A DNA stretch of 64,000 nt from Copromyces sp. CBS 386.78 (GCA_030685235.1 MU839080.1:248001-312000), one strand, 5' to 3'; shown: positions 22,060 through 33,001, counted from the stretch's first letter. Numbers and translations: made by a program. The notes: a model not told the origin generated them from the letters alone.

Positions 22060-23182
22060 GTTCGTCTCTGGAGCTTCTGACATGTGTCTGCCCTCTGCGT
22101 TACATGCCCACGAAGTTGGCGACAAGGATAGCGATCTCGAGTATTGCCAGCTGTGAAAAGAAATGACTTCTTCTTCTTCTTCTTCTTCTCCTTCTTCTTC
22201 TTCTCCTTCTTCTTCTTCTGGCGGTGTTCGAACTCATCCCTCACAGCAAAATACAGCTGCGCGGAAGCGGTCATCCTCTTGAAATGGTTGAGTGTCGGCA
22301 GCCGGGGAAGATAATCTGGATGGGAGAGGTAGATTTGTCGATTATCTCGATCCATTTCAGAGATTTGGAGAGCATGGGAGAGGAGGAAGAGGCCCAGGAG
22401 GAGATGCCCAGGGTGCGCATGGTTAGTTGGAAGACTAGCTTGTAGATCGAGTCGAACCGGTCGGTTATGGCCTCGCTGGTGCCGGTTGGGGAGAGGACTT
22501 GGAGGTGAGGGCCAGCTGGTCAAGTGTTGCCCGAACATCGGTGACAACCAGCGGTATCGACTTCTCCAACTGCTCATTCTTCATGAAACCAAACAGGTAC
22601 CGCGCAAACCACTTGTCCTCCAAATCTTAGTGCATCTCCTTCACCGGCTTCGCGTCCTCGGGCGTGGGCGGGGTGACGGTCAAAAAGACTGCGGATCCTT
22701 TCGTCATGTCAACAGCTTTGTTCTCGGAAAAAAGCTCGGCGGGCTTCCACACCGGAAAGCCCGGCGAGGTGGTGCTTGCCAAAGAAAAAAACTCAAGTTG
22801 CCGGTCTTGGAAGAGTGGATGCCTTTGTTGTAGAAGCGGTAGCGATCCGTGAAAAACGGAGGGAGCTTAGAATGGGCCAGTCGGATGCTTTGAAGAGGGG
22901 AGGGGGAGACGCCAGTTGGTGAGGAAGGTGGTGAGGAGGGAGAGGAGAGAGAGGAGGAGGATGGTGAGGAAGCTGGGAATGGTAGGCCAGTTGCGGAGGG
23001 TTTGGGTGTCGAGCTTGATGAGGAGGCGGAGAGAGTCCATGATGTTTGAGGTGTTGCCGAATGCCAGGTGTGAGTTTCTCGTAGTATGAGTTAGGGTTTG
23101 GATGTGTTACTAATGTGGTGATAGTTGTAAAGAGTTTCAGCTCTGGCTTGAACAAGATATAGCCTGGAGATTTAGAGGCCAT
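22060..23182 (-). pseudogene. Cytochrome P450 pseudogene, N-terminal half only
   Basis: Read on the minus strand from an ATG at 23040, the frame gives a membrane anchor (LTILLLSLLSLLTTFLTNW). P450 sequence then continues only by switching frames: SDWPILSSLRF, FTDRYRFYNKGIHSSKTGN, FFFGKHHLAGLSGVEARRAF, and ENKAVDMTKGSAVFL. An in-frame TAA follows near 22630. Further fragments are WFARYLFGFMKNEQLEKSI and, in yet other frames, IYKLVFQLTMRTLGI and LKWIEIIDKSTSPIQIIFP. An AAG/GAA microsatellite (22161-22220) then interrupts it, and no I-helix or heme-binding Cys region follows. Several frameshifts, a stop and a missing C-terminal half make this a relic. The identification rests on motif pattern; the P450 family is not assigned. 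Confidence 0.8.
22161..22220. repeat. (TTC)n/(TTCTCC) microsatellite within the P450 relic
   Basis: About 60 bases of imperfect TTC repeats. It lies where the P450 similarity ends and may have expanded after the gene was disabled. Confidence 0.85.
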
Positions 23183-23607
23183 ATATGAACATTGAAGACG
23201 GTCGTGATGCCTCCTTTTATGTTCCTCTAGTTCGCTCAGAGGAATAAGCGAACCGGTGCCGCCCGCTCACTGTCTTGGAATCCGCCAACTCCCACCTTCA
23301 CAAGTCTGCCCGGACATGCTTCTCATTCGTGAAGAGTAACCTCCCCTCTCTTGTCAGCTTGTCGTTACCACCACTCGTCGACATGGCGCTGCTGTCAGCG
23401 TGCGGTAGGAGGTTGAACCGTGGCAAGTAAAGCATACGCGAGGACAGATTTCGAACTATTCGTATTTAACCTAGACACAGTCAATAACTAACAACAAGTA
23501 AAAGCCGAGTTCAGCATGGACCTGCGTGCGAAAAGAAAACCATATGTAACGTTGATTAAGGTTTACGTTGAACCTGATGCTCGATTTATACTGTATATGT
23601 CGCCCTA

Positions 23608-24668
23608 TCAATGAGCCGCATCGTCCGGACCAGTACCGTTCCTCTCACCAACTGCACGAAATGTTTAGTATCGAATCAAGATCTCAAAAGCCACGAGGTA
23701 AGACTTACCATCCAGCGCAACGAGGAAGCGGCTCACGCAGTTGTAGCAAGCAATCTATCAAGTCAAAGTCAGCTTTCTGAGCACTCCTCTAGAAGCTTCT
23801 TCCCCGTCGTCCGCCCAGGTTGTTTTCGGTCTTTCGATAATCTTCCGGTTCTTTGCTCTTTCCTTACTCCTTCTCCACTCTTTTGTCGCTCTCTCCTCAC
23901 TCTTTCCTTACTCCGCCGCTTCCTCCTCTTCCATCGATCCTTCCACTTCTCACCCTTTCCCCTTTCTCACTCTGCCCCAGCACATCAACCCACTCCAAAC
24001 ATGAACGCAAACTACAAAAGACTCAACGGGTAAAGTAAACTCACAATGGCAGTCAACTCAACCACCTCCCTCTCGCTAAACAGCGCCCTAACCTTCTCAA
24101 ACGTCCCATCCCGAACCTTGACATTCCTCGTCATCTCATCCGTAAGGCAAACCGCCGCCCACTGCCTCTCATTCAATCCTCCCTTCTTCGTTTCCCCCTC
24201 CTCAATCAGCAGCGGTTCCTGCCTCTTGACAACACCCATACCATCCTCGCCCTCACTGACACCGGCCTTAACGGCAAGGGGGGCATGGTGGTGCCACTCG
24301 TACCAGGCGCCGTTGCAGACGGCTACGCGGGAGATGGCCAGCTCGCGCTCGTCGGCGGGCAAGATGGTTTGCGTGCGGATGGCGCCTAGGAAGGAGTTCC
24401 ACCCGTCGGCGACGGGTGGGGAGTGCAAAAGGGTCAAGTCCAAGGGTTGGAGAGGACGGGGGGCGCGGCGGGCGATGATGCGGTCGACGATGGCTTGTTC
24501 GGCTTCCGAAGAGGTGGGTGGCGGGTTAGCGACGTAGGGGAGATGCATTTTGGTGGTGGGGGTGGTGGTGAGTGGTCTGGTGGTGATAAGTGGTGGTGTA
24601 AGTCGTAAGTACGAGGATAGCCGGTGTTGAAGCGAGACACGGAGGTGATGTCTTAAGGCGATGGACAT
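23608..24668 (-). CDS. Carboxymuconolactone decarboxylase / AhpD-like protein
   Basis: Exons on the minus strand are 24668..24045, 23754..23709 and 23651..23608, giving 237 residues from the chosen start. The last two exons are tiny and were found because they complete the family C-terminus (ACYNCVSRFLVALDVGERNG). The core reads PLDLTLLHSPPVADGWNSFL, then LPADERELAISRVAVCNGAWYEWHHHAPLA, typical of CMD-family alpha-helical proteins with the Cys and His cluster near the active site. The start at 24668 gives an Arg-rich leader suggesting mitochondrial import; an internal Met at 24548 (MHLPYVANPPP) is an alternative cytosolic start. Intron 1 is long (290 nt). The family includes peroxidase-like and decarboxylase members, so the substrate is unknown. 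Confidence 0.82.
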
Positions 24669-25302
24669 TGGGTGTGAGATGTAAGAGGGAAGAGGAGATG
24701 GAAGCCAACGGATGAAAAGGAAATAGCTTGATGGCTTGACAGCTGCATGCATGAGTAGACTTACTGTACGTATCATCGGCTTGTCCTTGAAGCCGGTGGC
24801 GACGCAGGTCCGTCACACCCACAGATCCGGGCCATAGCCGGGATCCCACACCCCGCCTTTCCTCCACAATGATCTCCGCCAACTCCCCACAACTGGGGCC
24901 GGCGGTCGGCAGCGGGGAATCTCTTGCCCGCTTATCGGCCGCCCGGAAGGAGGGGTCGGCAAGTGGACGTGAAATCGGAGCTTCAACGGGACCTCAACGG
25001 CCAGCGTACCTATGCAACGGATTGACTTGGAAATCATCATGCTCAACCCCCACAAGTTGATGGAAGCCCGTTGTCAATATCTCTGACCATTGAGAGATGA
25101 CTTCATACCAAATGAAATCGAGGTGGCATGCACCTGAATGAAAAGCAGAGAGGTGTGGCATCCTATCCCGCGAAGAGCACACGACAGCCAACCTGCTCGA
25201 TATGCTCGACACCGATTTGATCTTCGGCATATATATATATATATATATATTCCTTTCTCGCTCTCAGACATTACGACCTAATGCACACAAAATCGGAAAA
25301 TT
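24669..25302. other. Intergenic region with (AT)n run
   Basis: Upstream region of the CMD-family gene. An 11-unit AT dinucleotide repeat lies at 25229-25250. No gene is supported. Confidence 0.4.
25229..25250. repeat. (AT)11 microsatellite
   Basis: Perfect AT repeat about 50 bases upstream of the diverged 5S copy. Confidence 0.9.
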
Positions 25303-25424
25303 ACATACGACCATAGGCACTCGGGAAACTCGGGATCCCGTCTGATCTCCCACAGATAAGCCAGTGACCGCCAGGCCAGTAGTCGGATTGGTGACAACCG
25401 GCGAATAACCTGGTGTTATATGTT
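25303..25424 (+). pseudogene. Diverged 5S rRNA copy (pseudogene or divergent isotype)
   Basis: The 122-nt sequence begins ACATACGACCATAGGCAC and ends GGTGTTATATGTT, and aligns along its full length with the 5S genes at 12293 and 21489. It differs at many sites: GTCTGATCTC for GTCCGCTCTC, GTAGTCGGATTGGTGACAAC for the intact internal control region, and a two-base length change near GAATAACC. Many changes are transitions. The damaged internal promoter region and lost helix pairings argue for a pseudogene, but Neurospora species do carry divergent 5S isotypes. T-rich sequence follows the 3' end. Confidence 0.85.
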
Positions 25425-25762
25425 CCTTCCTTTTTCTTTTTCCTTTTTTTCATGGAATGTTTTAGGATGCCTAAGGCAGATTCGAGCTCTTGGGTATACT
25501 AAGGAGAGCAAGATGGGAAATATGTGGTTTGACGTGCGAGCATCAAGGTAACGACATGTCTTTGACTTAGACTCCAAGGATGATATGAAGCTAAAGGAGA
25601 CGATATGTTGTGACATTTGCGAAGGTTGCGAGGGAGGTTGATCAATGTTGACATGGAGATGTTGTTCAGGGTTGAGATCGCTCACCGGGCAACGGCTCTT
25701 GGTGTTCAGACAGCGGCACAGTGTTAACAATATTGCGCTTGTACCTGTGTGGGGCCCCTGTA

Positions 25763-26105
25763 CAGTAATGATCCCTGCTTTTGCAAATAATTCCGGCAGC
25801 CTAAATTTTTTGCAAAAGAGGGGTTTTGCAAAAGGAGGTCCCGGTGCACAGACCAGAAAGGGCCCTCTCGCCATTAATCGACGGGCGATAGTCTAAAATA
25901 GTGGGTCTCTCAACCCCCGGTAGAGGGGTATAAGTGTCCACGCCCACCAAAATTGGACCCCTGCTTTTGCAAATCCGGCCTTGAGCGTTTGCAAATTGCA
26001 GTTAGCAGTCTTAACCACCAGAGGGAATGCGGGCAGCCCAAATCTTTGGCAAAAGGGGGGGTTTTAGCAAAAGGAGGGGTTAGCAACTGCAGGGATCATT
26101 ACTGT
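25763..26105. mobile_element. MITE, Tc1/mariner (pogo/Fot1-like) type, 343 bp
   Basis: The ends are perfect 16-bp inverted repeats (CAGTAATGATCCCTGC at 25763-25778, its complement at 26090-26105), each flanked by the dinucleotide TA (25761-25762 and 26106-26107). TA target duplications and a CAG start are characteristic of Tc1/mariner-superfamily elements. Sub-terminal sequence is also mirrored (TTTGCAAA, AAGGGG and GGCAGCC motifs near both ends). An internal copy of the end-like motif (CCCTGCTTTTGCAAATCCGG near 25960) suggests internal duplication. There is no coding capacity, so it would be non-autonomous. Confidence 0.85.
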
Positions 26106-26335
26106 AGTACCCGAGCGGCTTGGCGCTTTCCCTTTCCCAGCAGGGGCAGCCCTGGAGATGTGCCCCTCTGCCCCTCCAGCGCAGTGGCAGACAAGCCCTG
26201 GCCAGACAAAACAAAAAGTTCGCGATAATCAACACCACCACAACACAAACTCAAGCGCAACGAACCACGAGTCACCAGATACCAATCGCAGACATCAATC
26301 CTCGCGACCCTCTCGAAAATACCTCCGCCAAATTG

Positions 26336-27217
26336 ATGGACACCTCCCCCTCATCACCTCCCACCAAAAAGCGCAAAATGGCGACCGACACGACCGCCGA
26401 GCAAGAGCACCAATTTCCCCTCCCCGCGATCCTCACCCACCCCTCCGCCACCCCTCCCATCCTCATCACACAAGGCGCCGAAGGCCGTCTCTACAAAACG
26501 ACCTTCTTCAGTCCCAACATCCCCTGCGCGCTCAAATACCGGCCCCCGAAGCCCTACCGCCACCCGATCCTCGACGCCCGACTCACCAAAGCCCGGCTAG
26601 CCTTCGAAGCCAAAGTCCTTGAGCGGTGTCGGCGCGAGGGCGTGCCCGTGCCTGCTGTGTACGCGCAGAACGCTGCGGCGGGTTGGATCGCGGTGGAGTG
26701 GATTGAGGGCGCTCCCGTGAGGGTGAAGATCAACGAGTGGCTTGGTCAACGGCCGAAGAATGAGGAGGAGGAAAAGACGGCGGACGCAAAAGATCAGGGA
26801 CCGTTGGTGGAGCTGATGAAGAGGATTGGGGCTGCGATAGCGGGACTGCATAGGACGGGGGTGGTGCATGGGGATCTGACTACTAGTAATATGATGTTGA
26901 GGCCACCTACTAGGAAGACGACAACGACGGAGCAACCCAACGGGGTGAGCGAAGAGGAGGCAAAAGCAAAGCTGCTGGAGGGAGATGTGGTGATCATCGA
27001 TTTCGGACTGGCGAACCAGAGCCAGTCGGACGAGGATAGGGCGACGGATCTGTATGTCCTTGAGAGGGCGTTCGCGAGTACGCATCCGAGGGCGGAGAAC
27101 TTGTTTGAGCACTTGCTGGAGAGTTACAAGCAGACCTTTGGCAAGAAGGGGGTGTCGGTGTTACATAAGTTGGAGGATGTGAGGATGCGTGGAAGGAAGA
27201 GGAGCATGATTGGGTAA
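26336..27217 (+). CDS. bud32: EKC/KEOPS complex protein kinase Bud32
   Basis: Single exon; the start at 26336 gives 293 residues (MDTSPSSPPTKKRKMATD). The frame is open further upstream, almost to the end of the MITE, but that sequence has no family similarity. Kinase features of the Bud32/PRPK family are present: a QGAEGRLYK loop in place of the usual Gly-rich loop, KYRPPKPYRHPILDARLTK, the catalytic HGDLTTSNMM segment, IDFGLA (DFG), and a C-terminal basic tail (RMRGRKRSMIG). Bud32 is the small atypical kinase/ATPase of KEOPS, required for the t6A modification of tRNA and linked to telomere and transcription functions. An acidic Glu/Lys insert (NEEEEKTADAKD) precedes the catalytic loop. Confidence 0.95.
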   Translation: MDTSPSSPPTKKRKMATDTTAEQEHQFPLPAILTHPSATPPILITQGAEGRLYKTTFFSPNIPCALKYRPPKPYRHPILDARLTKARLAFEAKVLERCRREGVPVPAVYAQNAAAGWIAVEWIEGAPVRVKINEWLGQRPKNEEEEKTADAKDQGPLVELMKRIGAAIAGLHRTGVVHGDLTTSNMMLRPPTRKTTTTEQPNGVSEEEAKAKLLEGDVVIIDFGLANQSQSDEDRATDLYVLERAFASTHPRAENLFEHLLESYKQTFGKKGVSVLHKLEDVRMRGRKRSMIG

Positions 27218-27555
27218 ATGGTGTATAGAACTTCTTTGCGCAAGACGGCGAGAAATAGATACCCAGGGATCGCTATTCTATATATCAAGCCATGATGACT
27301 CGTTTGCAGAAGGGGATCTCAGGTGCGCGCTGAAGCTGAAAGTGAACTTGCTTGCCAAACATGTAAACTCGGAACCCCATTCCCAAGTTCAATGAAGAGA
27401 ACGCAATTGGTATCAATATCAATAGAATCAGAATGCCTGCCTGCCTTGTCGCCCCATCCAAACAAGAACAAAAAACTTCCCTTTCGACCCAGCTATACAG
27501 CAGCTATATAGGTCGACCTTGTATGTTCTATTAGATACCCCTAGTCAAAAGTGCC
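27218..27555. other. Convergent intergenic region bud32 / GCL regulatory subunit
   Basis: The 3' flanks of two convergent genes; nothing recognisable. Confidence 0.4.
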
Positions 27556-28739
27556 TCAGTTCAACTCAGCACCAGCAAAGTATCCCTTATTCTCAATCAC
27601 GCCCCTATTCTTCACCACAGCCGTATACTTAATTACCCATTGTGGCGTAAGGTTTCCGCTCAACCCTTCGCTACCCGTCGCCGTAGGATCCGCCAAAAGG
27701 CCAGCACCCTGCGGACCAAGTAGCTCCCTCAGCGTCCCCTCAGGTAAGATATCCGTGCAATCGCTATGCACCAACAGTTCCACATTCTGTTCCTTGGCCA
27801 GCTTCGCCAGCGGCGGCGGCACGTTGCAGCAGTTCTTGATGTTGATCTGGTCCACGACGGGGGGCACCGCCACCCTCTTGATAAACCTCGCCAGCTTCTC
27901 GGTGCCAAACTCGGAGATGCCCAGCCTCTTGACGCGGCCCTGGGCGTAAAGCGCCTCCTCGATGGCCGCCTGCCAGGTCGCGATCTCGACTTCGTCGTCG
28001 CCTTGCGCGGCGTTCCGCTTGTCGGCTTCCCACTCGCAGTCGCCGTCGAAGGACATGCCTGGGAACGAGACGACCAAAAGGTCGACGTCGGAGATCCCGC
28101 CGAGCTCTTTTAGCACCAGGTCCAGCGCTTCGGATGTGTAGGCCGCCCGCCGCGAAACGTCGGGCGTGGTGGTGGGCAGGAAGAACATCTTGACGGTGAT
28201 GTCGTACTGCGATCGCTCTTCGAGCAGGCCGGCGGTTTCCCAGTCGATGCGGGGGACGAAGATTGTGTTTTGCTTCTGGTCTTGCGCCGTCCAGTAAAGG
28301 GGACCTGCTACGGGCTCGGGGTTGCTGTTATCACCATTGGTGGCTTCGTGGACGCCATTGCTGGTGCCATTGGTCGTCGTCGTCGTCCCGTTTACCTTCT
28401 CGTTCAGGTTCTCGACCTCGTCGGCATAGTCTAGTTGCGCATCTTGGAAGCTGACTTTCAACGAGTTTATGAGTTCGAGGTTGGATGCGCCGGGCTTGCG
28501 GACGATGGAGGGGCCGCCGGAAACGATGTTTCTGGAAAAGGTTTGAGCACGCAATTAGTGATTTGGGTCTAGGAAATTATTATCTTCCCTAGTAGTTTCT
28601 CTCTCGAGGTCGCACACGTAGAGACAAGACAAGGGACAACCTAAACACATGCCCTGCCATGCGCCATGCTTGCTTGACACTGGAACCACACAATGGGAGA
28701 GGAAGGGACATACCCGGTAGAAAGTATTAACTTGGCCAT
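27556..28739 (-). CDS. Glutamate-cysteine ligase regulatory (modifier) subunit
   Basis: Minus-strand exons 28739..28714 (26 nt) and 28531..27556 give 333 residues. Splicing produces MAKLILSTGNIVSGGPSIVR, the typical start of this family. The fold is aldo-keto reductase-like: DVDLLVVSFPGMSFDG, VKRLGISEFGTEKLARF, and VDQINIKNCCNVPPPLAKLA followed by LLVHSDCTDILPE. The regulatory subunit binds the catalytic glutamate-cysteine ligase and tunes glutathione synthesis; it is not itself an oxidoreductase. A Thr/Asn-rich low-complexity insert lies near residues 45-75. The 182-nt intron has standard GT-AG ends. Confidence 0.9.
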
Positions 28740-29909
28740 GACTGCTGGAAGTCTGATGAAGAGGCCTTTCTTGTTGGGGAATGGGGAGGAAAAGTTTAAA
28801 AGATTCACCAGGCGCAAGTCGAATCTGTAGACTGACTAGAATAGTGGGGTTCGACTTGTTCGGTTCAATGGAGCCTAGAACCGATTATTAATGATTCATG
28901 GCCATGGGTCCGGGGTTTGGTGCTCCGATATGGGAGTTTGACATACCTTTGTAAGCTTGCGATGATATAACCCACAAACGGCCGATGGTAGGATAGTGTA
29001 ACTGGAGACGGAAAGTTGTAACAGGACAGATGAGGGCCGAAATGGTGAGGAGATAGAGATAACGTTTGAAAAAGCCGAGCGTATGTATATAAACTGGGGA
29101 TCTTCATCCGACTCTCGGACCTTGACCTTGCCTAGGTGAAGCATGCCTCTAGGGAAGGCGTCAGGAGCAACCATAACCAAGTTGAACTTTGTCAATGCCG
29201 GAGATGCACATCGCGAACATTGCCTAGAATACCCGACCGACAGCTAAACCAGCTTCGGGATCTGATGCCTGTCTGTTGCGTCCGCAACCACACTTCGTTG
29301 TATATGAACGCGGGATGAGAAGAAGGTGACAGACAGCCAACCAGAACGGTCTGACAATGTCTGGTTATGGGAGAAAAACGTGAAGAGAACGTGGGGAGCC
29401 TTGTACTTCTCCCACGTTAATGTTCGCTTTTTTACAGCCACTAACTCTGAGAGAGAGAACTAGTTGAGTCACGCCAGTAGAAAATGACATAAAATCAGCC
29501 AAACATCCGCGAACAGCTGAAATATACCAATTAGAAAGATCACATTTTTCAATCACTTGTTGAGACATCGTTGCGTTGAGGAGTTTGCCCAACAGTACCA
29601 GCACAACATAGAGGTAACGAGTTCAACTCTCAGGCAATCAGAAAGCTAACATCATTGTTAAGCGTTGATCCACTGAAGCACACAACATGCGGCAGCTGCA
29701 TTAATAGTCTCCAATATGGACGTACCAAGCAGAGCCCCACTTGCCTTTGTTCTCACATTGGACGGCCGTCGTCCCGCCCCTTTGGACAGCTCCAGGAGTC
29801 CAGGCTGTCGGCGGCGTGGTGTCCTTGTCAAATTTCCCGCCCGTGACAACACCTCCATGATCACTTTGTCGACTCGTGATCCTGGGTAGTTCGAGGAATC
29901 ATCGTCATC
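28740..29909. other. Divergent intergenic region GCL regulatory subunit / aps1
   Basis: About 1.2 kb holding both promoters. No additional gene is supported. Confidence 0.4.
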
Positions 29910-30740
29910 ATGGCTATCCAGTATGCGCCCCGTTTGTCGCCATCTGGCTATTCACATGGAACCCACGCTGACCCGGAGCTCTGCAGCTATCTAATCCTCC
30001 TCTCGCGCCAGGGCAAAGTGGTGCGTCTTACCCGCCGCGGGCGTTGCTCTCGTCCCCAACCACGGTGTCCTTCTCCCAGCTGACCGCTCACCTCAAATAT
30101 CCAGCGCCTGGCCAAATGGTTCACCACTCTGTCTCCCAAGGACAAGGCCAAGATTGTCAAGGACGTCTCCCAGCTTGTCCTGGCTAGGAGGACTCGCATG
30201 TGCAACTTCCTCGAGTACAAAGGCGAGCTCCGCCATTTCTCTTGAATCGCTGGATGTGGCTAACTGTCGTTGATCGCCTGCAGATACCAAGATTGTCTAC
30301 CGCCGATATGCCTCTCTTTTCTTCATCGCCGGATGCTCCTCCGAGGACAACGAGCTGATCACCCTCGAGATCATCCATCGCTACGTCGAACAGATGGACA
30401 AGTACTACGGCAACGTCTGCGAGCTCGACATCATCTTCTCCTTTACCAAGGCCTACTATATCCTCGACGAGCTCCTGCTGGCGGGAGAGTTGCAGGAAAG
30501 CAGCAAGAAGAACGTCCTACGATGCATATCGCAACAAGACTCGTTAGAGGACATGGAGGTGCGTACCAAATTTCACTTGGAGCCGTGACCGCTTGCCCGG
30601 ACAGAAGCCTCATTCTTCCTGGCGTTGCTACGCCTACACGCTCCCCACCCTGTTACGACCCCTACTCGCAAACCACTGAACTCACTGACACATTTATTGC
30701 ACTTCCTCAGGTCGAGGATGAAGTCACAAAGATCATGTAA
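29910..30740 (+). CDS. aps1: AP-1 clathrin adaptor complex small subunit (sigma)
   Basis: Five exons: 29910..29920, 29987..30020, 30105..30222, 30284..30558 and 30711..30740, giving 155 residues. The spliced protein reads [58 protein letters not shown], and [20 protein letters not shown], diagnostic of the sigma chain of AP-1. It sits in the adaptor core that binds dileucine sorting signals at the trans-Golgi and endosomes. Intron 3 (30223..30283) starts GC, not GT: only that border restores the invariant [12 protein letters not shown] second possible terminal exon at 30891..30938, phase-compatible with exon 4, would give a different C-terminus (DVEAVENALKKSGIL). Confidence 0.93.
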
Positions 30741-31387
30741 AGGCTGAACAGGCCTTGTGGTGTCTTTTGTCTCCATAATCATCATCGACCGGGACCAGGT
30801 TCTCTCGAAACACTCGCGATTGCCACGCACTGGTCGAGTTCTACTTACCCTGGCAGCACACGCTAATGCATACTTTGACCCCTGATGCAGGATGTGGAAG
30901 CGGTTGAGAACGCACTCAAGAAGAGCGGAATTCTCTGAAGCAGTGGTAGCAACCACAGTCCCTCCGATACCTTAGGTGACGACACCGGATGGATAGACGA
31001 AGAGGGGCGACCCGAAGCACGAGAGCACAACATATGCAACCAGGGAGGACAATAATAATCGCGCCGAGAGGAGGGAAGCAGGATGTGGTTTGGTTGCAGA
31101 AGGTCGGGGCTACAGTTACCCATTAGGAGGGAGCAAACTCCCTTTCCTTATTCATATAGATATGGGCATTGTAGATTAATGGTCCTGCCAAAGCTGAGCC
31201 ACTCGGAGGCCGGATATACCACTGATATCCCGATCATGGACGATGATGGGAGGAAACCAAGTGGATGCGTATCCGGTACACTGGGCCTGGGCAGGCAAGG
31301 TGCTACCTTAATTAACAACAACGATTCAACGGCGCGTTGCCAATACCGATCCATCCGTTCATAACGTCACACGCAGTCGGGTATTGA

Positions 31388-31427
31388 TTTTCTTCCCCCC
31401 TACTTAATGAGTAGGGGTTGAAGAAAA
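31388..31427. repeat. 40-nt inverted repeat (hairpin)
   Basis: TTTTCTTC, a C-run and CTACT are mirrored by AGTAGGGG, TT and GAAGAAAA around a TAATG loop. Arms are about 17 nt with one or two mismatches. It lies in the aps1 3' flank. Its function, if any, is unknown. Confidence 0.65.
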
Positions 31428-32580
31428 TGTCCCAACACCGCACCACAACCCCCAAGTATGCGCAGAAACTGGTCGACTCACTCGGCGAACGTTGGGTTGG
31501 CATTATCTTGATGCCCACCAAAGGTTTGTCCACATCAGCGTCGGAAGCAACGCTCGTGGGAGGTTGAGAAACCTCCATTCGTCAGGTGGTCGTGGTTGGT
31601 GGTTGGTGATTAACATGAACAGCGTTCAGGCCGGGACACCAAATATTGACACACACATTGACACACAGGAACTCGTTACGATGACTGGAGGCTTCCAGGC
31701 GGAACGGCGGAGTGGGAATGGAGACATGGTGGTGACAAGGCAAGGCCGATCATTTAGGGGGTGCGACTCCACCCGACTCGAGGAGCCAGTACATAGGCGC
31801 ATGACCGGGGTTTAGGCGGGTCGACCCCAGCGTCACCCCAGCAATCCCCAACGAGCCAAGGCCAACGTGGGCTGGCGCAAGCAGGCCACTCACCCGCAAG
31901 GTCACCCACCTGTTACCGTCAGCGTCAGCGAACCGGCTCTGGCCCTGATGGCACGGCTTGGAACGTCAGATAGTGATGGACCGAGGAAGTGGAAGTAACG
32001 AGACCGCAACTGGGCGGGCACCAGCATGATGAGGCCCTGATTTCAATGACCAACAAGAGGAGCTATGCCGACCCGATACCCGGCGGTCCCCTTGGTTTCA
32101 CCCATTTGGACCGGAAAGAACAAGCATGATATGGGATTCCTCTTCACAAAGTTGTCCCTCCTCCCACTTTTCCCACTTCTTTAAGTTGTTTGCCAAACTG
32201 ATCTCAATCTCACTTCAACCAAGCAGCGGGACATCTTTCAGAGATTCCTCAGATAGGTATCTGACGATATATTCACCCCTATTCCACCTCAGACCAACTT
32301 ACAACAACAACAACAACAACCCCACTTCTAACGTTTTACCTACACTACATCTGCCCTTTCATTCCTGGACTCGACATTGCGCTAGACATCATACATCATC
32401 CCGTGTCTCTGCCTTTGTTCACAACTGGACTTAGTCAGGGAATTGATAGGCAGGATTTCCATTATCCCAGCTTAACCGCTTTCCCCCGAACTCACGGACT
32501 CGTCGGAGGACCTAGATTGGTCACATCATCCCCCGTTCACCACCAACCCTGTTCCCACTTCCTCCGCACCGCCTTTTCCG

Positions 32581-32615
<35 letters not shown>
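32581..32615 (+). repeat. (AAC)n microsatellite in the presumed maf1 leader
   Basis: About eleven AAC units; a shorter AAC run lies at 32301-32321. Both are in the likely transcribed leader of maf1. Confidence 0.85.
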
Positions 32616-32616
<1 letters not shown>

Positions 32617-33001
32617 TCCAACGTTTCGCATCAATCAGTTGCGCCATCACGGATCGACCCGGAATCAAGAATCACCGGTTGGCAATCCCTACAAACAACA
32701 ATAAAGCGGGTATATCTCCAAATATCCTTGCGGTAACTCACTGTGCATTCACAAACAACTCCCATCTGGCGATCACTCGACCCCTCCCACTTTCAACCAA
32801 CGACCACAACGATTGGGGACCTGGGCCTGCCACTTGTTCATCGCCCTTGTTACCACTCTTACTGTCTCCTTTTATTCGTCGCACCACATCGCGAATATAA
32901 TACATACAACTACGGCAACCGCCAAACTTTCCCCAGATTCTCCCTTCACCTAACCCTCACATCACCTTCACAAGTCGCATGCCAGCGCAACCACGGGCAA
33001 A

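Larger units (their letters stand above)
30939..33001. other. Intergenic region and long 5' leader of maf1
   Basis: About 2 kb. It holds a strong hairpin (31388-31427) and, nearer maf1, pyrimidine-rich sequence with two AAC microsatellites (32301-32321 and 32581-32615). Short open frames are low complexity and unsupported. Confidence 0.45.

Noticed and set aside
22060..24668. A secondary-metabolite cluster formed by the P450 and the CMD-family gene
   Set aside because: The P450 is broken, no backbone synthase or regulator is nearby, and the CMD-like gene is a general family.
29560..29650. GTTCAACTC near 29630 as a tRNA B-box
   Set aside because: The flanking bases do not form a T-stem, and no A-box or acceptor stem is present. 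I saw no tRNA elsewhere either.
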